A stretch of DNA of 64,000 bases, taken from assembly GCF_003086295.3 (NCBI RefSeq), contig NC_092045.1, positions 86,938,693-87,002,692 of the forward strand. The letters are read 5' to 3'. Source of the stretch: Arachis hypogaea. Lineage: Eukaryota > Streptophyta > Magnoliopsida > Fabales > Fabaceae. Shown here piece by piece: positions 23,401 through 34,100 of this stretch. Under the pieces are notes generated by a model. It saw nothing but the letters and a program-made list of their open reading frames with translations. It did no database searches and was not told the origin of the DNA. Every line of letters begins with the position of its first letter. Position 1 is the stretch's first letter. A program made the position numbers and the translations under genes.

Positions 23401-23617
23401 GAAGGTTCTGCTGTTTAACTCTAGGCTCAGATTGTTCCCTAGGAAATTGAAATACCGGTGGAAGGGACCATATGTGATTACAAGTGTGTTACCATATGGA
23501 TATGTAGAGCTTAAGGATATTGACTCTGACAAAAAGTTCATTATTAATGGACAGATAGTCAAGTGTTATCTTGAAGGCAATGTTGAGCAAGAATGCTCAA
23601 GACTAAGACTAGATTAA
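20411..23617 (+). pseudogene. F pol: protease end, RT, RNase H, integrase (decayed)
   Basis: It is collinear with the E polyprotein. The frame is broken by stops (for example 20542-20544, 21416-21418 and 22510-22512) and single-base shifts (near 21610, at the RNase H start near 21953, and near 22740 in integrase). Recognisable motifs are LILGRPFLA, the RT active site as [10 protein letters not shown] (about 21470), TEKELL and YTDHAAL of RNase H, the HHCC zinc finger of integrase (22515-22680), SDGGTHF, and the GPY motif of the integrase C-terminus (about 23465). Products would be non-functional. The first codons follow on from the gag block beyond H2. Confidence 0.9.
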
Positions 23618-23657
23618 AGCTTAGTAAAGTCCAGCTAAAGACAGTAAAGAAGCGCTT

Positions 23658-23675
23658 GCTGGGAGGCAACCCAGC
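23658..23675 (+). other. Conserved hairpin after integrase (F)
   Basis: GCTGGG-AGGCAA-CCCAGC, 40 nt after the integrase stop, preceded by TAAAGAAGCGCTT. Confidence 0.75.
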
Positions 23676-23818
23676 CATTAGCAAAAATTAGATGTTTATA
23701 ACAATTATATGAGTTTATTTAATTTTGTTATTCATGTTTATTAATACATTTCAGTAAATAATTAAGAGAAATGAAGGTTCAGAACATAAAGTGGAGGAAT
23801 CACAGAGAAACAAAGCTC

Positions 23819-24093
23819 ACTGGCGTTAAAACGCTAGTAAAGAGGCATTTTGGGCGTTAAACGCCAGAATGGCTATCATTCTGGGCGTTTAACGCCAATA
23901 AAGGTATCATTCTGGGTGTTAAATTCCAGAATGGGCAGCATTTTGGGCGTTTAACGCCAGAAACAGCAGCATCCTGGGCGTTCAGAAAAATGCCCAGTGG
24001 CAAAGGATTTCTGGCGTTTAACGCCAGCCAGGGTACTTGGCTGGGTGTTAAACGCCCAAAATGGCCACCAGATGGGCGTTAAACGCCAGAATA
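23819..24093 (+). repeat. F GGCGTT palindrome cluster between integrase and ORF2
   Basis: About nine motifs of the type GGCGTTTAACGCC or GGCGTTAAACGCC, often within a longer TTCTGG...CCAGAA context, spaced about 30 bp apart. Such motifs also occur in the LTR. Confidence 0.85.
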
Positions 24094-24637
24094 GCAAGGG
24101 GGAGGTAATTTCATTTCCAATTCAACTTTTTTTTCGAATTTTCATGTTTTAATTCATAATTTTCTGCATAAAAATGTTACAAATATTCATCATTCAATTT
24201 CCATTTCAAAAAATTAATAATCTTATAAATTCTTTTTCAATTATTTTTCAAATGTTTTTAAAACTCATTTTTTCTTTCCAATTTCTTTCCAAATCTTTTT
24301 CATTCATCCATATTATCTTTTATTTCTTAGATGCATTAACAAAAATTCAGAGTTAACTTCCTCTTATCTTTTTCATCTCTTTAAAATTTAAAAATATTAT
24401 CTTTTTCATATCATGTTTATCTTTTATCAATCATATCTTTCTATCTTATCTTTTTCTAAAAATTCGAAACCCACCCCTCCTCCCCTTTAAATTTACATTC
24501 GGCCAACATCCTTGACCCATTATTTGAATCCTTCTCTCCCTCTATTCCTCTTCTTTCTTTTCTTTTGCTTGAGGACAAGCAAACCTCTAAGTTTGGTGTG
24601 ATTTTCCATGATCAGTGAGCTAAAACAGACTGAATTC
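24094..24637 (+). other. F spacer before ORF2, pyrimidine-rich, with a polypurine-like copy
   Basis: AT- and pyrimidine-rich. A T/C tract reaches TTTTGCTTGAG at about 24575, a plausible splice acceptor, and CTAAGTTTGGTGTG (24587-24600) repeats the family polypurine motif just before the ORF2 start codons (24608 and 24638). Confidence 0.6.
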
Positions 24638-25584
24638 ATGGCCCCCATAGGAAAACAACCCACTTCAAGAGGCAAGAAAGAAAACAATCCAAAACTACCT
24701 TGGATACATAAGAGGTTCTGCACCAAAGAATATGCAAATCATTACTTCAAAATTGTGTGCAAAAGATCAGTGATCCCAGAAGTTAAGTTCAATCTGAAAG
24801 AAGACGAATGCCCGGAGATCCAAGAGCAGATCCAAAACAGGGGCTGGGAAATCCTGGCTAATCTTGAGATACATGTTGGAAGAAACATGATCCAGGAATT
24901 CTATGAAATCTGTGGATGACGGATAAGCATAGAATAGAGGGAACTGCTTTATACTCTTTTCGGACTATGGTCAGAGGGAAGGTTATTTACTTCCACCTTG
25001 ACAAAGTGAGAGAAGTCCTTAAACTTCCTCAACTATAAAATGATCCAGAATCCTTTAATAGGAGAATGGCTAAAGATAAAAATCCGGATCAAGTTCTAGA
25101 GGACATATGTCTCCCTGGAACCAAGTGGATAACCAATTCAAAAGGTGTTCCAAACCAACTAAAGAGAGGAGATCTCAAACCAGTTGCTAGGGGCTGGCTG
25201 GATTTCATTGGGTGTTCTATACTTCCCACCAGTAACCGCTCTAAAGTTACTATCAAAAGAGCAGTGATGATTCACTGTATTATGCTGGAAAAAGAAATGG
25301 AGGTTCATCAGCTGATTCCTTGTGAAGTTTACATATTTGCAAAAAAGGAATCCACTGAGGCCAAATTGGCTTACCTAAGCTTGATTAGTCTGTTATGTAA
25401 AGATGCGGGAATACATCAAGAGGAGGGTGCATGAGCTCCTCCCAGAAATCCCTCAATTTGACTATTAGGCCCGCTTAGAAGCATCTGTCACCAAGCTGCA
25501 AGAAGCTATGGATCAACTCAAAGAAGAGCAGCAGAATCAAAACAGCATGCTCTGCAAACTACTCAAAGAACAAGAGAAGCAAGG
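24638..25584 (+). pseudogene. F ORF2, first part (putative plant transposon protein domain)
   Basis: It starts MAPIGK and follows E ORF2 closely (RSVIPEVKFNLKEDECP, TKWITNSKGVPNQLKRGDL, GWLDFIG). A frameshift near 24912, a stop near 25036 and a deletion near 25405 disable it. The E element is inserted at the codons for KQGRE; the reading frame resumes at 37296. Confidence 0.85.
25580..25584. repeat. E target-site duplication, left copy (CAAGG)
   Basis: CAAGG before TGGTGCACG; the second copy is at 37291-37295 after GCTCATCA. Joining F across one copy keeps the ORF2 frame. Confidence 0.95.
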
Positions 25585-27105
25585 TGGTGCACGAAATTGC
25601 AATCACACTTTTGCAATCCCGCACAACTAACCAGCAAGTGCACTGGGTCGTCCAAGTAATACCTTACGCGAGTAAGGGTCGATCCCACGGAGATTGTCGG
25701 CTTGAAGCAAGCTATGGTTATCTTGTAAATCTTAGTCAGGATATCAGAGATTATCAGGATTGATTGTAAAAAGCAAAAGAACATAAAACAGGTACTTGAA
25801 TTGCAGTGATGGAGAACAGGTTGAGGTTTTGGAGATGCTCCATCTTCTGAATCTCTGCTTTCCTACTGTCTTCTTCTTCAAGCATGCAAGGCTCCTTCCA
25901 TGGCAAGCTGTATGCAAGGGTTTCACCGTTGTCAATGGCTACCTCCCATCCTCTCAGTGGAAATGTTCAACGCACCCTGTCACGGCACGGCTATCCATCT
26001 GTCGGTTCTCAATCAGGCCGGAATAGAATCCAGTGATTCTTTTGCGTCTGTCACTAACGCCCCGCCCTCAGGAGTTTGAAGCTCGTCACAGTCATTCAAT
26101 CATTGAATCCCACTCAGAATACCACAGACAAGGTTTAGACCTTCCGGATTCTCTTGAATGCCGCCATCAGTTCTAGCTTATACCACGAAGATTCCGGTCA
26201 AAGAATCCAAGAGATATCTACTTAATCTAAGATAGAACGGAGGTGGTTGTCAGGCACGCGTTCATAGTTGAGAATGATGATGATTGTCACGGATCACCAC
26301 ATTCATCCGATTTAAGAACAAGTGATATCTTAGAATGGAAGCAAGCATGATTGAATGAAAAACAGTAGTAATTGCATTAATCCATCAAGACACAGCAGAG
26401 CTCCTCACCCCCAACCATGGGGTTTAGAGACTCATGCTGTGGAAGGTACACAAAGAAACGTGTAAAGTGTCATGAGGTACAGATACAATGTCAAAGATCC
26501 TATTAATAGTAAACTAGTAACCTAGGGTATACAGAAATGAGTAAATGACGTAAAAATCCACTTCTGGGTCCACTTGGTGTGTGCTTGGGCTGAGCAATGA
26601 AGCATTTTCGTGTAGAGACCTTTTCTGGAGTTAAACGCCAGCTTTTATGCCAGTTTGGGCGTTTAACTCCAAGTTTTATGCCAGTTCCAGCGTTAAACGC
26701 TGGAATTTCTGAGGCTGATTTGCCACGCCGGTTTGGGCCATCAAATCTTGGGCAAAGTATGGACTATCATATATTGCTAGAAAGCCCAGGATGTGTACTT
26801 TCCAATGCCGTTGAGAGCGTGCCAATTGGGCTTCTGTAGCTCCAGAAAATCCACTTCGAGTGCAGGGAGGTCAGAATCCAACAGCATCTGCAGTCCTTTT
26901 CAGTCTCTGAATCAGATTTTTGCTCAGGACCCTCAATTTCAGCCAGAAAATACCTGAAATCACAGAAAAACACACAAACTCATAGTAAAGTCTAGAAAAG
27001 TGAATTTTAACTAAAAACTAATAAAAATATACTAAAAACTAACTAGATCATACTAAAAACATACTAAAAACAATGCCAAAAAGCGTATAAATTATCCGCT
27101 CATCA
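25585..27105 (-). repeat. E 3' LTR (1521 bp)
   Basis: It runs from TGGTGCACG to GCTCATCA on the plus strand. The GGCGTT group is at 26628-26705. Compared with the 5' LTR it has the 47 bp that the 5' LTR lost near 37048. Confidence 0.95.
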
Positions 27106-27121
27106 CAACACCAAACTTAAA
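27106..27121 (-). other. E polypurine-tract position (TTAAGTTTGGTGTTG)
   Basis: On the element strand TTTAAGTTTGGTGTTG directly precedes the 3' LTR. It is less purine-rich than a textbook tract, but it is at this place in H1, F, E, K and L. Confidence 0.75.
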
Positions 27122-28056
27122 TTGTTGCTTGTCCCCAAGCAACTGAAAATCAAAATAGGATAAAAAGAAGAGAATATACTATAGACTCCAAAATATCAAG
27201 GAAACATAGCTCCAATTAGATGAGCGGGACTAGTAGCTTTTTGCCTCCGAACAGTTTTGGCATCTCACTCTATCCCTTGAAGTTCAGAATGATTGGCATC
27301 TATAAGAACTCAGAACTCAGATAGTGTTATTGATTCTCCTAGTTAAGTATAATGATTCTTGAACATAGCCAGTGTATGAGTCTTGGCTGTGGCCCAAAGC
27401 ACTCTGTCTTCCAGTATTACCACCGGATACATACATGCCACAGACACATAATTGGGTGAACCTTTTCATATTGTGACCCAGCTTTGCTAGAGTCCCCAAT
27501 TAGAGGTGTCCAGGGTTCTTAAGCACACTCTTTTTGCCTTGGATCACAACTTTATTTCTTTCTTTTTTTTTCTTTCTTCTTTTTTTTCGAATTTTTTTTT
27601 TCACTGCTTTTTCTTGCTTCAAGAATCAATTTGATAATTTTTCAGATCCTCAATAACAGTTCTCCTTTTCCATCATTCTTTCAAGAGCCAACAATTTTTT
27701 AACATTCTCAAAACAACAAATTCAAGAGACATATGCACTGTTCAAGCATTCATTCGGAAAACAAAAATTATTGTCACCACATCAAACTAATTCAACTATT
27801 TTCAAGGATAAATTTTGAAATCCTGTACTTCTTGTTCTTTTGTGATTAAAGCATTTTTCATTTAAGAGAGGTGATGGATTCATAGGACATTCATAGCTTT
27901 AAGAGATGAATTTTAAATTTTATTAATTATGAATTGAGAACAAGACTCAAAAATAGATATAAGATGAGACTAAAAAATAAAATTAGAAAACAAAAATTTA
28001 AACTAGGCTCCTAATGATAGAGGTTTTCACAGAGTTAGGACTCAACAACCTTGATT
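27122..28056 (-). other. E 3' untranslated region
   Basis: No coding frame. It is conserved with F (37396-38477), K (58999-60057) and L (61848-62940), including a stretch about 100-150 bp before the LTR (sense) that H1 also keeps. T-rich and A-rich runs lie near 27550-27600. Confidence 0.7.
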
Positions 28057-29154
28057 TTAAGAAGTGGATGCTCCCTCAGCTTGAGAGGAGAGCTTTTGGT
28101 GTTTCAACTCTTGGAGTTCACGCCCCTGTTTCTCTTGTTCCTTCAGCAATTTGCAGAGCATGCAGTTCTGATTCTGCTGTTCTTCCTTCAGTTGCTCCAT
28201 AGTCTCTTGCAACTTGTTGATAGATGCTTCTAGGCTGGCCCAGTAGCCAATTTCAGGGAATTCAGGGAGGAACTCCTGCGCCCTCCTTTTGATAGAGTTG
28301 TCTTGCATTTGTCCTTCCATTGACTTCTTGGTGATTGGATGTTCAATGGGTATGAATTCATCTACTCCCATCTTTACCCCAGCCTCTTTACAGAGCAAGG
28401 AGATCAAGCTTGGGTAAGCTAGTTTAGCTTCAGTGGAATTCTTATTTGCAATTGTGTAGATCTCACAAGCAATCACATGATGAACCTCCACTTCTTTTCC
28501 AAGCATAATGCAATGAATCATCACTGCTCTCTTGATAGTGACCTCAGAACGGTTGCTAGTGGGCAGTATGGAACGCCCAATAAAGTCTAGCCAACCTCTT
28601 GCAATTGGTTTGAGGTCTCCCCTCTTGAGTTGGTTTGGGACACCCTTTGAATTGGTTATCCACTTAGTTCCAAGGAGGCATATGTCCTCTAGAACTTGAT
28701 CCAACCCTTTATCTTCTCTCACCATTCTCCTATTAAAGGATTCAGGATCATCTTGCAGTTGAGGTAATTTGAAGATTTCTCTTATTTTGTCCAGATGGAA
28801 GTACATAACTTTCCCTTTGACCATGGTTCTGTAGGTATGGTAAGCAGTTCCAGTCATTCTCTGCTTATCTGTTAGCCACATATTTGAGTAGAATTCCTGA
28901 ACCATATTCCTTCCAACCTTTATTTCAGGATTGGTTAGAACTTCCCATCCTCTGTCTCGAATTTGCTCTTGGATCCCCGGATACTCATCTTCTTTCAGAT
29001 CAAATTTTACTTCCGGGATCACTGACCTCAGACCCATTATTTTGTGATAATGGTATTCATGTTCTTTGGTTAAGAACTTCTCTTGATTCCAAAGATTCTT
29101 TGGATTATTCACTTTCTTTCCTCTTAAATTGGTTTGTTTTCCCTTAGGAGCCAT
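28057..29154 (-). CDS. E ORF2: putative plant transposon protein in the env position
   Basis: An open frame of 365 residues from ATG 29154 (MAPKGKQ); an in-frame ATG at 29184 is the alternative start, and F has both. The N-terminus is basic (KGKQTNLRGKKVNNPK), fitting nuclear or RNA/DNA contact. The middle (RSVIPEVKFDLKEDEYPG, TKWITNSKGVPNQLKRGDL, GWLDFIGRSILP, IKRAVMIHCIMLG) resembles the 'putative plant transposon protein' domain (Pfam PF20167, named from memory). The C-terminus is a likely coiled coil (residues about 310-355). No signal peptide or membrane segment is visible, so despite its position it does not look like an envelope protein. The frame is intact. A polypyrimidine tract and a polypurine-like copy lie just upstream (29190-29250). 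Confidence 0.85.
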   Translation of the reverse strand: MAPKGKQTNLRGKKVNNPKNLWNQEKFLTKEHEYHYHKIMGLRSVIPEVKFDLKEDEYPGIQEQIRDRGWEVLTNPEIKVGRNMVQEFYSNMWLTDKQRMTGTAYHTYRTMVKGKVMYFHLDKIREIFKLPQLQDDPESFNRRMVREDKGLDQVLEDICLLGTKWITNSKGVPNQLKRGDLKPIARGWLDFIGRSILPTSNRSEVTIKRAVMIHCIMLGKEVEVHHVIACEIYTIANKNSTEAKLAYPSLISLLCKEAGVKMGVDEFIPIEHPITKKSMEGQMQDNSIKRRAQEFLPEFPEIGYWASLEASINKLQETMEQLKEEQQNQNCMLCKLLKEQEKQGRELQELKHQKLSSQAEGASTS

Positions 29155-29184
29155 GATCTTGATGAATCTTGGCTTAGTGATCAT

Positions 29185-29566
29185 GGAAAAGCACACCAAA
29201 CTTAGAGGTTTGCTTGCCCTCAAGCAAAAGAAAGGAAAGAAGAGAGAGAGAGGAAGAGTAAATTCGAATGGTGTGGTGGAATGAGGGGGGCCAAACGTGT
29301 ATTTATAAAGTGGGGAAGAGAGATTTCGAAAAAAAGAAAAATTTGAAAGGAGATTTGAGAAGATATGGAAAGAAATTGAGAGAAGGGTAAGTTTTTGAAC
29401 AAAATTTGGGAATGATTTGAGAGATTTGAAGAATGATTTTAGATTTTTGAAAATTTGAAAGTGAATGATGAGAGATTGAAATGTGTTTTTGTAGAAAAAT
29501 ATGGGTAAGAAAAGGAAAGTTTGAAAAAATTTGATTTGAAAACAAAATTGTGGTCCCCCCACCTTT
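29185..29566 (-). other. E spacer before ORF2, with polypurine-like copy and pyrimidine tract
   Basis: On the element strand a pyrimidine-rich stretch runs to TTTTGCTTGAG (about 29223), followed by CTCTAAGTTTGGTGTG (29195-29209). The layout is the same as at 24540-24600 in F. The frame is open here by chance and extends ORF2 artificially to 29592. Confidence 0.6.
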
Positions 29567-29846
29567 CTGGCGTTAAACGCCCAGAATGGCACCCATTCTG
29601 GCGTTTAACGCCCATTTGTTGCCCCTTTTGGGCGTTTAACGCCCAGCCAGGTGCCCTGGCTGGCGTTAAACGCCAGAATTCCTTTATCACTGGGCATTTT
29701 TCTAAACGCCCAGGATGCTGCACACCTGGCGTTAAACACCCAGAATGGTGCCCATTCTGGCGTTTAACGCCCAAAATGGCACCATTCGTACCATTCTGGG
29801 CGTTTAACGCCCAAAATGCCCCTTACTGGCATTTTTTCGCCAGTAA
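29567..29846 (-). repeat. E GGCGTT palindrome cluster between integrase and ORF2
   Basis: About eight copies of GGCGTT(T/A)AACGCC, mostly extended to TGGGCGTTTAACGCCCA, at roughly 30-40 bp spacing. Confidence 0.9.
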
Positions 29847-29950
29847 GCTCTTTTTCTCTGCTTTTTGAGCTGAATCCTTCTGTAACTCTGTGAATTCCTT
29901 CATTTTTGATACTTGCCTCTGTAAGAACAAATCATATAACCTCCTAATGA

Positions 29951-29968
29951 CTGGGTTGCCTCCCAGCA
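29951..29968 (-). other. Conserved hairpin after integrase (E)
   Basis: On the element strand: GCTGGG-AGGCAA-CCCAGT (five Watson-Crick pairs and a closing G-U), preceded by AAGAAGCGCTT. Confidence 0.75.
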
Positions 29969-30008
29969 AGCGCTTCTTTACTGTCTTTAGCTGGACCTTT
30001 ACTGAGAA

Positions 30009-31133
30009 TCACTCAAGTCTCAGTTTTGAGCATTCCTGCTCAAAATTGCCTTCAAGATAATGCTTGATTCTCTGTCCATTAACAATGAACTTTTTGTCAG
30101 AATCAATATCCTGAAGCTCAACATATCCATATGGTGATACTCCTGTAATCACATACGGACCCCTCCACCGGGATTTAAGTTTTCCTGGAAACAGTCTGAG
30201 CCTAGAGTTGAAGAGCAGAACTTTTTGTCCTGGCTCAAAGACTCTGGTTGACAACTTCTTGTCATGCCATTTCTTTGCCTTTTCCTTATAAATTTTTGCA
30301 TTCTCAAAGGCATTGAGTCTGAACTCCTCTAGCTCATTTAGCTGGAGTAATCTTTTTTCACCAGCTAACTGAGCATCCATGTTTAGGAATCTGGTTGCCC
30401 AGTAGGCTTTATGTTCCAGTTCCATGGGCAGATGACAGGCCTTCCCATACACCAGTTGGTATGGAGAGGTTCCTATAGGAGTCTTGAATGCTGTTCTGTA
30501 TGCCCACAGAGCATCATCCAAGCTCTTTGCCCAATCCTTTCTTCGGGCTATCACAGTCCGTTCCAGGATTCTTTTTAGCTCTCTGTTAGAGACCTCAGCT
30601 TGCCCATTTGTCTGTGGATGATACGGAGTTGCCACTTTGTGGCTAATTCCATATCTAACCATAGCAGAGTATAGCTGTCTATTGCAGAAATGAGTGCCCC
30701 CGTCACTGATTAATACTCTGGGAACACCAAACCTGCTGAAGATGTGTTTCTGGAGGAATTTTAGCACGGTCTTGGTATCATTAGTGGGTGTAGCAATTGC
30801 TTCTACCCACTTAGATACATAGTCCACTGCCACCAGAATGTAAGTGTTTGAGTATGATGGTGGGAATGGCCCCATGAAGTCAATTCCCCATACATCAAAC
30901 AATTCTATCTCTAATATCCCTTATTGAGGCATGGCATATCCGTGAGGCAAGTTACCAGCTCTTTGGCAACTGTCACAGTTACGCACAAACTCTCGGGAAT
31001 CTTTATAGAGAGTAGGCCAGTAGAAGCCACATTGGAGGACTTTAGTGGCTGTTCGCTCACTTCCAAAATGTCCTCCATATTGTGATCCATGGCAGTGCCA
31101 TAGGATCCTTGTGCTTCTTCTCTGGGTACACAT
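30009..31133 (-). pseudogene. E integrase, frameshifted and with one stop
   Basis: The integrase frame runs from about 31133 to 30009. It is out of frame with the upstream polyprotein because one base is missing near 31103-31114 (compare F at about 22510-22525), and it has a TAA at 30921-30923 where F has CAA. Motifs in order: HHCC zinc finger ending CDSCQRAG, catalytic core with [17 protein letters not shown] and [14 protein letters not shown] (D, D, E), and the C-terminal GPY motif (RWRGPYVI). All catalytic residues are present, so two small lesions separate E from an intact pol. Confidence 0.9.
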
Positions 31134-34100
31134 CTGCGGATCACTCCGTCTGCATATCTCTTAAAGAGATATGGTTCATCCCAGAGGTAGTACTTAGCAT
31201 CTGAAATTAATTTCTTTCTTTGCACTCTGCTGTACTCCTGGGGTATGAACCTCACAGCTTTATAGTTTGCAATATCTGCAAACCATGGAGCTTCCTGAAT
31301 GGCAAAGAGTTGCTCATCTGGGAAGGTCTCAGAGATCTCAGTAGAAGGGAGGGACGCCCCAGCTACTGGTTCTATTCGGGACAGATGATCAGCTACTTGG
31401 TTCTCTGTCCCTTTTCTGTCTCTTATTTCTATATCAAACTCTTGCAGAAGCAACACCCATCTTATAAGTATGGGTTTTGAATCCTGCTTTGTGAGTAAGT
31501 ATTTAAGAGCAGCATGGTCAGTGTACACAACCACTTTGGATCCCACTAGATAGGATCTAAACTTGTCAATGGCATAGACCACTGCAAGTAACTCTTTTTC
31601 TGTGGTTGTGTAATTCTTCTGTGCGTCATTTAGAACACGGCTGGCATAATAAATGACGTGCAGAAGCTTGTTATGCCTCTGTCCCAACACTGCACCAATG
31701 GCATGATCACTGGCATCACACATTAGTTCAAATGGCAATGTCCAATCTGGTGCAGAGATGACTGGTGCTGTGACCAGCTTAGCTTTCAGGGTCTCAAATG
31801 CCTGCAGACACTGTGTGTCAAACACAAATGGTGTGTCAGCAGCTAGCAGGTTACTCAAAGGTTTTGCAATTTTCGAAAAATCCTTTATGAACCTTCTGTA
31901 GAATCCTGCATGCCCCAGAAAGCTTCTGATTGCCTTAACATTGGCAGGTGGTGGTAATTTTTCAATTACCTCTACCTTTGCCTTATCCACCTCTATTCCC
32001 CTGCTTGAAATTTTGTGCCCAAGGACAATTCCTTCAGTCACCATAAAGTGACATTTCTCCCAGTTTAAAACCAGGTTAGTCTCTTGGCATCTTTTCAGGA
32101 CAAGTGCTAGGTGATTAAGACAGGAGCTGAATGAGTCTCCGTATACTGAGAAGTCATCCATGAAGACTTCCAGAAATTTCTCTACCATATCTGAGAAGAT
32201 AGAGAGCATGCACCTTTGAAAGGTTGCAGGTGCATTGCACAGACCAAAAGGCATCCTTCTGTAGGCAAACACGCCAGAAGGGCAAGTAAATGCTGTTTTC
32301 TCTTGGTCCTGAGGGTCTACTGTAATTTGGTTGTAGCCTGAATAGCCATCCAAAAAGCAGTAATAATCATGACCAGCTAGTCTTTCTAGCATTTGGTCTA
32401 TGAATGGTAAAGGAAAATGATCTTTTCTGGTGGCTGTATTGAGCCTTCTGTAGTCAATACACATACGCCACCCTGTGACTGTTCTTGTAGGAACCAGTTC
32501 ATTTTTTTCATTATGAACCACTGTCATGCCTCCCTTTTTGGGGACAACTTGGACAGGGCTCACCCAGGGGCTATCAGAAATAGGATAAATAATCCCAGCC
32601 TCTAGTAATTTAGTGACCTCTTTCTGCACCACCTCCTTCATGGCTGGATTTAGCCTCCTTTGTGGTTGGACCACTGGTTTGGCATTATCCTCCAACAGGA
32701 TCTTGTGCATGCATCTAGCTGGGCTAATGCCCTTGAGATCACTTATGGACCACCCAAGAGCTGTCTTGTGTGTCCTTAGCACTTGAATCAGTGCTCCCTC
32801 TTCCTGTGGATTTAAAGCAGAGCTTATAATCACTGGAAAAGTGTCACCCTCTCCCAGAAACGCATACTTCAGGGATGGTGGTAGTGGTTTGAGTTCAGGT
32901 TTGGGAGGCTTATCCCCCTCCTGAGGAATTTTCGAAAATTCCTTTGTCTCCACTGATTCTTCTTGATCAGGTTGAGCATCTTTGAAGATGTCCTCAAGCT
33001 CTGATTCTAGGCTTTCAGTCATATTGATCTCTTCTACCAGAGAGTCAATAATGTCAGCGCCCATGCAATCATTTGGTGTGTCTGGATGCTGCATAGCTTT
33101 CACAGCATTCAACTTGAACTCATCCTCATTGACTCTCAGGGTTACTTCCCCTCTCTGTACATCAATGAGAGTTCGTCCAGTTGCTAGGAAAGGTCTTCCT
33201 AGAATGAGAGTTGCACTTTTGTGCTCCTCCATTTCCAGCACCACAAAGTCAGTTGGAAAGGCGAATGGCCCAACCTTGACAATCATATCCTCTATTATGC
33301 CTGATGGATATTTAATGGAGCCATCAGCAAGTTGGAGGCATATCCGGGTTGGTTTGACTTCTCCAGTCAACCCAAGCTTTCTGATAGTGGATGCAGGTAT
33401 TAGATTGATGCTTGCTCCAAAATCACACAGGGCTGTCTTGGTGCAAGCACCTTCTAATGTGCATGGTATCATAAAGCTTCCTGGATCTTGAAGCTTTTCT
33501 GGTAAGCTTTTTAGAATGACTGCACTGCATTCTTCAGTGAGAAACACTTTTTCAGTTTCTCTCCAATCCTTCTTATGACTTAAGATTTCTTTCATGAACT
33601 TAGCATAAGAAGGTATTTGCTCAAGTGCCTCTGCAAACGGAATCTTTATTTCAAGAGTCCTTAGATAGTCTGCAAAGCGGGCAAATTGCTTATCCTGTTC
33701 CGCTTGGCGGAGTTTTTGAGGATAAGGCATCTTGGCTTTATATTCTTCAACCTTAGATGCTGCAGGTTTATTCCTTACAGAAGTGGTTGAAGAAGCCTTG
33801 TTAGAGGGATTACTGTCAGCACTCTCAGATGTCTGATCCTCCCTTGGCGTCTGAACGCCAGGATTGGGTGGAAAATGGGCGTTTAACGCCAACTTTTCCC
33901 CCTTTTCTGGCGTTTGAACGCCAGAACTGGGCAGGGAATGGGCGTTTAACGCCAGCTTTCCCCCCTTTTCTGGCGTTTGAACGCCAAAAGTGTTCCTCTC
34001 TGGGCTCTTACTGTCCTCAGAGGGATTTTGAACAGTGGTTTGGTTATCCTCTGTCAATTGTTCCTTATTTGGCTTTCTGCTCTTTTGAGCAGTGTTATTC

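Noticed and set aside
23819..24093. Regularly spaced short palindromes looking like a CRISPR array or bacterial repeats
   Set aside because: The spacers are similar to each other, the context is plant retrotransposon DNA, and there are no cas genes.
28884..29147. Plus-strand frames opposite gag-pol and ORF2 of E, and minus-strand frames opposite the F gag
   Set aside because: They are shadows of the real frames on the other strand.
28057..29154. A retroviral envelope protein in the 3' ORF position
   Set aside because: No signal peptide or membrane segment; the sequence fits the plant transposon-protein domain with a coiled-coil tail.
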